DNA from: an uncultured Pseudomonadota bacterium
Lineage (GTDB): Bacteria; Myxococcota_A; UBA796; SXON01
Reading direction: 5' to 3'
Length of the DNA: 34,251 bases
Assembly: GCA_903900265.1 (NCBI GenBank)
Contig: CAIUMM010000114.1
Location: forward strand, 1-34,251
Each line of letters begins with the position of its first letter. Positions within the stretch are counted from its first letter, which is position 1. Shown one piece after another: positions 32,336 to 34,251 of this stretch. The notes beneath the pieces are model-generated. The model had not been told where the DNA came from. It made no database searches and was given only the letters and a program-made list of their open reading frames with translations. Both the position numbers and the translations under genes were made by a program.

Positions 32336-32366
32336 CCACAACCCGTTGGTCGTGAGCTCGTTGTGG
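32336..32366. promoter_or_regulatory. Inverted repeat upstream of the preA-like gene
   Basis: CCACAAC-N17-GTTGTGG is perfect, 27 bp before the start at 32309. It could be an operator; no regulator gene is nearby to suggest which. The 80-bp gap 32310-32389 holds this, the Shine-Dalgarno and a small hairpin. Confidence 0.4.
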
Positions 32367-32372
32367 CCGCCG

Positions 32373-32388
32373 CGCCTTGATTTAGGCG
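32373..32388 (-). terminator. Small hairpin after the Pro/Gln/Ala repeat protein gene
   Basis: CGCCT-N6-AGGCG begins right after the stop codon at 32390. The stem is only 5 bp and no T-run follows, so this is a weak terminator call. Confidence 0.25.
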
Positions 32389-32389
32389 T

Positions 32390-33988
32390 TTAGTTCCACG
32401 TGAAACCTACGCCGAGGCGAAGGTCCCAGCCGGGGAGAGCGATCGTGCTGTTCACGGTGTCGCCCCGCCGGAGCTGCAGCTCGACGCTGCGCAGGTCCAC
32501 CTGTACGCGCGCGAGCGGCTCCACGCCGATGTGGGATGCGAACCCTGTTTTTCCAAGCGTGAAGTGGCCGAGCGCTTCCGCTGCGACCACCGGGATCGCG
32601 ATGGAGGTCACCGGATTTCCGCCCGCGGTGAACGAGCGCACGGACACACCGCCGAGGAGGCCGCCGCCTACAGGCAGATCGGGCATGGCCCACACACCCG
32701 CGCCGACCTCCAAGGCGCCGTACTTGGTGTTTTCACCGACGCCAGAGACTTGGGCTGCGCTGCGCAGCGCGCCGTAGGCACCGGCCCGCAGCAGGCCTGC
32801 GTGTACCCCCGCCGTCAGCTCGGGGACCACGGCTGCGCCGGTCATGCCGCGCACGCTTGCACTTAGCGCCGCGCGGGCAAAGAACTGCGGGGTGACCTCC
32901 GGGTTGGGAACGGGGGTCAGGCTTCTTGCGACAGGTATTTTGGCAAGAAGCTCGGGGGAGAGCTGGGTTGCGGCGGGAGTTTGAACTGGCGTCGCGGGCG
33001 CTTGCGCGGCGGGAGTTTGAACCGTCGGCGCGGGCGCTTGAACTGGCGGCGCGGGCTGTGGCTTCGCGACGGGAGTTTGAACCGGTGCCGCGGGTGCTTG
33101 CGCGACGGGGGCTTGAACTGGCGGCGCGGGCTGTGGCTTCGCCGCGGGAGTTTGAACCGGTGCCGGCGGTGCTTGAACTGGCGGCGCGGGTGCTTGCGCG
33201 ACGGGGGCTTGAACTGGCGTCGCGGGCTGTGGCTTCGCGGCGGGAGCTTGAACCGGGGCCGCGGGTGCTTGCGCGACGGGGGCTTGAACTGGCGTCGCGG
33301 GCTGTGGCTTCGCGGCGGGAGTTTGAACCGGTGCCGCGGGCGCTTGCGCGACGGGGGCTTGAACTGGCGGCGCGGGCTGTGGCTTCGCGGCGGGAGTTTG
33401 AACTGGCGGGGCGGGGGCTTGAACCGGTGCCGCGGGTGCTTGCGCGGCGGGGGCTTGAACCGGCGGCGCGACGGGGGCTTGAACTGGCGGCGCGGGTGCT
33501 TGCGCGGCGGGGGCTTGAACCGGTGCCGCGGGTGCTTGCGCGGCGGGAGTTTGAACCGGCGGCGCGGGCTGTGGCTTCGCGGCGGGAGTTTGAACCGGCG
33601 GCGCGGGTGCTTGCGCGACCGGCGCGGGGGTTGGGATCGGCGCGGCGGCGAACGGCTGTGGTGGAATGGGTTCGAGCGGCGGCGGTTCGGCGCCCAGCAG
33701 CTTGGCCAGGTACCACACCAAGTCGGCACGCTCGGATTCGTTCGTGGGGATCAGCACCACCAGATCCTGAGCGGCGCCGCTCTTGTCAACGAGGTGTACC
33801 TGCCAGGTCGTGCCGTCGCCCGGATCAGCGACGGACGCGCCCCAACCTCCGGGCGCACCGAGTCCGAGCCCAGCCTCGGCCAACAGTTGTGGCCAATCGC
33901 GCTGCGGCTCGGCGGGTGGAAGCTGGACGGGTACCGGGGCCGCCGCCAGCGCGGCGTGCAGCGACAACAAGGAGATCAGGGACAGCAT
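32390..33988 (-). CDS. Exported protein with Pro/Gln/Ala repeat linker and beta-rich C-terminus
   Basis: 532 residues from the ATG at 33988, which opens a signal peptide (MLSLISLLSLHAALAAAP); the frame runs on upstream into leuS but has no good start there. A small domain (about 30-105; GTTWQVHLVDKSGAAQDLVVLIP) is followed by about 220 residues of PVQAPVAQAPAAP / PVQTPAAKPQPA repeats. The C-terminal 175 residues alternate polar and hydrophobic residues with many glycines and end in RLGVGFTWN, as in outer-membrane beta-barrels, though the final residue is Asn rather than Phe. The repeat could span the periplasm or peptidoglycan. No family was recognised. It lies 23 bp downstream of leuS on the same strand. 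Confidence 0.75.
   Translation of the reverse strand: MLSLISLLSLHAALAAAPVPVQLPPAEPQRDWPQLLAEAGLGLGAPGGWGASVADPGDGTTWQVHLVDKSGAAQDLVVLIPTNESERADLVWYLAKLLGAEPPPLEPIPPQPFAAAPIPTPAPVAQAPAPPVQTPAAKPQPAPPVQTPAAQAPAAPVQAPAAQAPAPPVQAPVAPPVQAPAAQAPAAPVQAPAPPVQTPAAKPQPAPPVQAPVAQAPAAPVQTPAAKPQPATPVQAPVAQAPAAPVQAPAAKPQPATPVQAPVAQAPAPPVQAPPAPVQTPAAKPQPAPPVQAPVAQAPAAPVQTPVAKPQPAPPVQAPAPTVQTPAAQAPATPVQTPAATQLSPELLAKIPVARSLTPVPNPEVTPQFFARAALSASVRGMTGAAVVPELTAGVHAGLLRAGAYGALRSAAQVSGVGENTKYGALEVGAGVWAMPDLPVGGGLLGGVSVRSFTAGGNPVTSIAIPVVAAEALGHFTLGKTGFASHIGVEPLARVQVDLRSVELQLRRGDTVNSTIALPGWDLRLGVGFTWN
32968..33628. repeat. Tandem coding repeats (PVQ[AT]P units)
   Basis: About 660 bp of imperfect units, often 33-36 or 75 bp long, such as GGGGCTTGAACTGGCG. 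Units are in frame and closely similar in DNA, so recombination could change linker length between strains. Confidence 0.85.
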
Positions 33989-34011
33989 CGTCGCAGTGTA
34001 CCGCAGGTTGG

Positions 34012-34251
34012 TCAGCCTGCGGGCTTGACGACGAGGTTCACCAGCTTTCCGGGAACCACGATCTCTTTGACGATCACCATGCCAACGAGGTGTCTGGCCA
34101 CGTTGTCCACCGCTTTGGCGGCTTCCAACATCTGCGCTGCGGGCATGGTCGGCGCAGCCTTGAAGGTGCCGCGCAGCTTGCCTGCGACCTGCACCGCCAC
34201 GTCGACCTCGTCGACCACCAGCGCAGCCGGATCCCACTTGGGCCACGGTGC
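34012..34251 (-). CDS. leuS: Leucyl-tRNA synthetase, C-terminal end (partial)
   Basis: The last 79 codons of a gene that enters from the right edge. APWPKWDPAAL, then VDVAVQVAGKLRGTF and the end VPGKLVNLVVKPAG match the C-terminal domain of bacterial LeuRS (VQVNGKxRG ... VPGKLVNIVV), which contacts tRNA-Leu. The catalytic part is outside the window. The repeat-linker protein gene follows 23 bp downstream. Confidence 0.93.
   Translation of the reverse strand, partial: APWPKWDPAALVVDEVDVAVQVAGKLRGTFKAAPTMPAAQMLEAAKAVDNVARHLVGMVIVKEIVVPGKLVNLVVKPAG

Noticed and set aside
32968..33628. Possible CRISPR array from regularly repeated DNA
   Set aside because: Units are imperfect, adjacent and continuous with an open reading frame; there are no unique spacers of even length.

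Overview
The window is a GC-rich, gene-dense piece of a bacterial chromosome with 23 complete and 2 partial protein genes, plus a small toxin-antitoxin pair; no rRNA, tRNA or CRISPR was seen. Several traits point to a myxobacterium-like (Myxococcota / former Deltaproteobacteria) organism: many lipoproteins, Asp-Thr repeat linkers behind lipoprotein signal peptides, MopE-type Asp/Cys repeats, and proteins joining an N-terminal MJ0042-type zinc ribbon to a GYF-like domain. This is inference from gene content; no taxonomic marker was compared. Most neighbouring genes overlap by 1-8 nt (ATGA, GTGA, TTGA, TAGTG junctions), so translational coupling is the rule and GTG/TTG starts are frequent.

Layout. 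2-1912: 3' part of a large superfamily 1 helicase with a nuclease-like domain and DUF3320. 1967-2637 (minus): PIN toxin and ribbon-helix-helix-like antitoxin with two inverted repeats upstream. 2732-7691 (minus): a three-gene operon for envelope/exported proteins (MopE-repeat lipoprotein, membrane-anchored phosphodiester glycosidase-like protein, secreted alpha/beta hydrolase). 7795-10578 (minus): SDR epimerase and membrane GGDEF-EAL protein. 10631-11926: mnmE, divergent from the SDR gene.

11870-13872 is the most unusual part: the last 57 bp of mnmE including its stop codon, plus 5 bp beyond it, recur with one mismatch 1941 bp downstream, and the segment between carries a single complete sedolisin (S53) protease lipoprotein gene. 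The 3' end of mnmE is a known integration site (Salmonella genomic island 1), so this looks like an att-flanked mini-island without an integrase.

13946-16667: glutathione synthetase-like, His/Asp-rich TPR and Sco1-like genes, overlapping as one operon. 16647-20484 (minus): small lipoprotein, GspE/PilB-type ATPase and polytopic glycosyltransferase. 20603-24312: glmU and uvrD/pcrA. 24354-27779: two adjacent proteins with zinc ribbon, GYF-like domain, membrane segment and TPR, an architecture recalling GltJ/AgmX of the Myxococcus gliding machinery. 27912-30396: class III aminotransferase and glutaryl-CoA dehydrogenase, probably lysine/glutarate catabolism, ended by an intrinsic terminator whose hairpin contains the start codon of the next gene, a cyclophilin lipoprotein (30423-31133). 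31182-32309 (minus): PreA-like dihydropyrimidine dehydrogenase. 32390-33988 (minus): exported protein with a long Pro/Gln/Ala repeat linker. 34012-34251 (minus): 3' end of leuS. No stretch over 300 bases lacks a gene.
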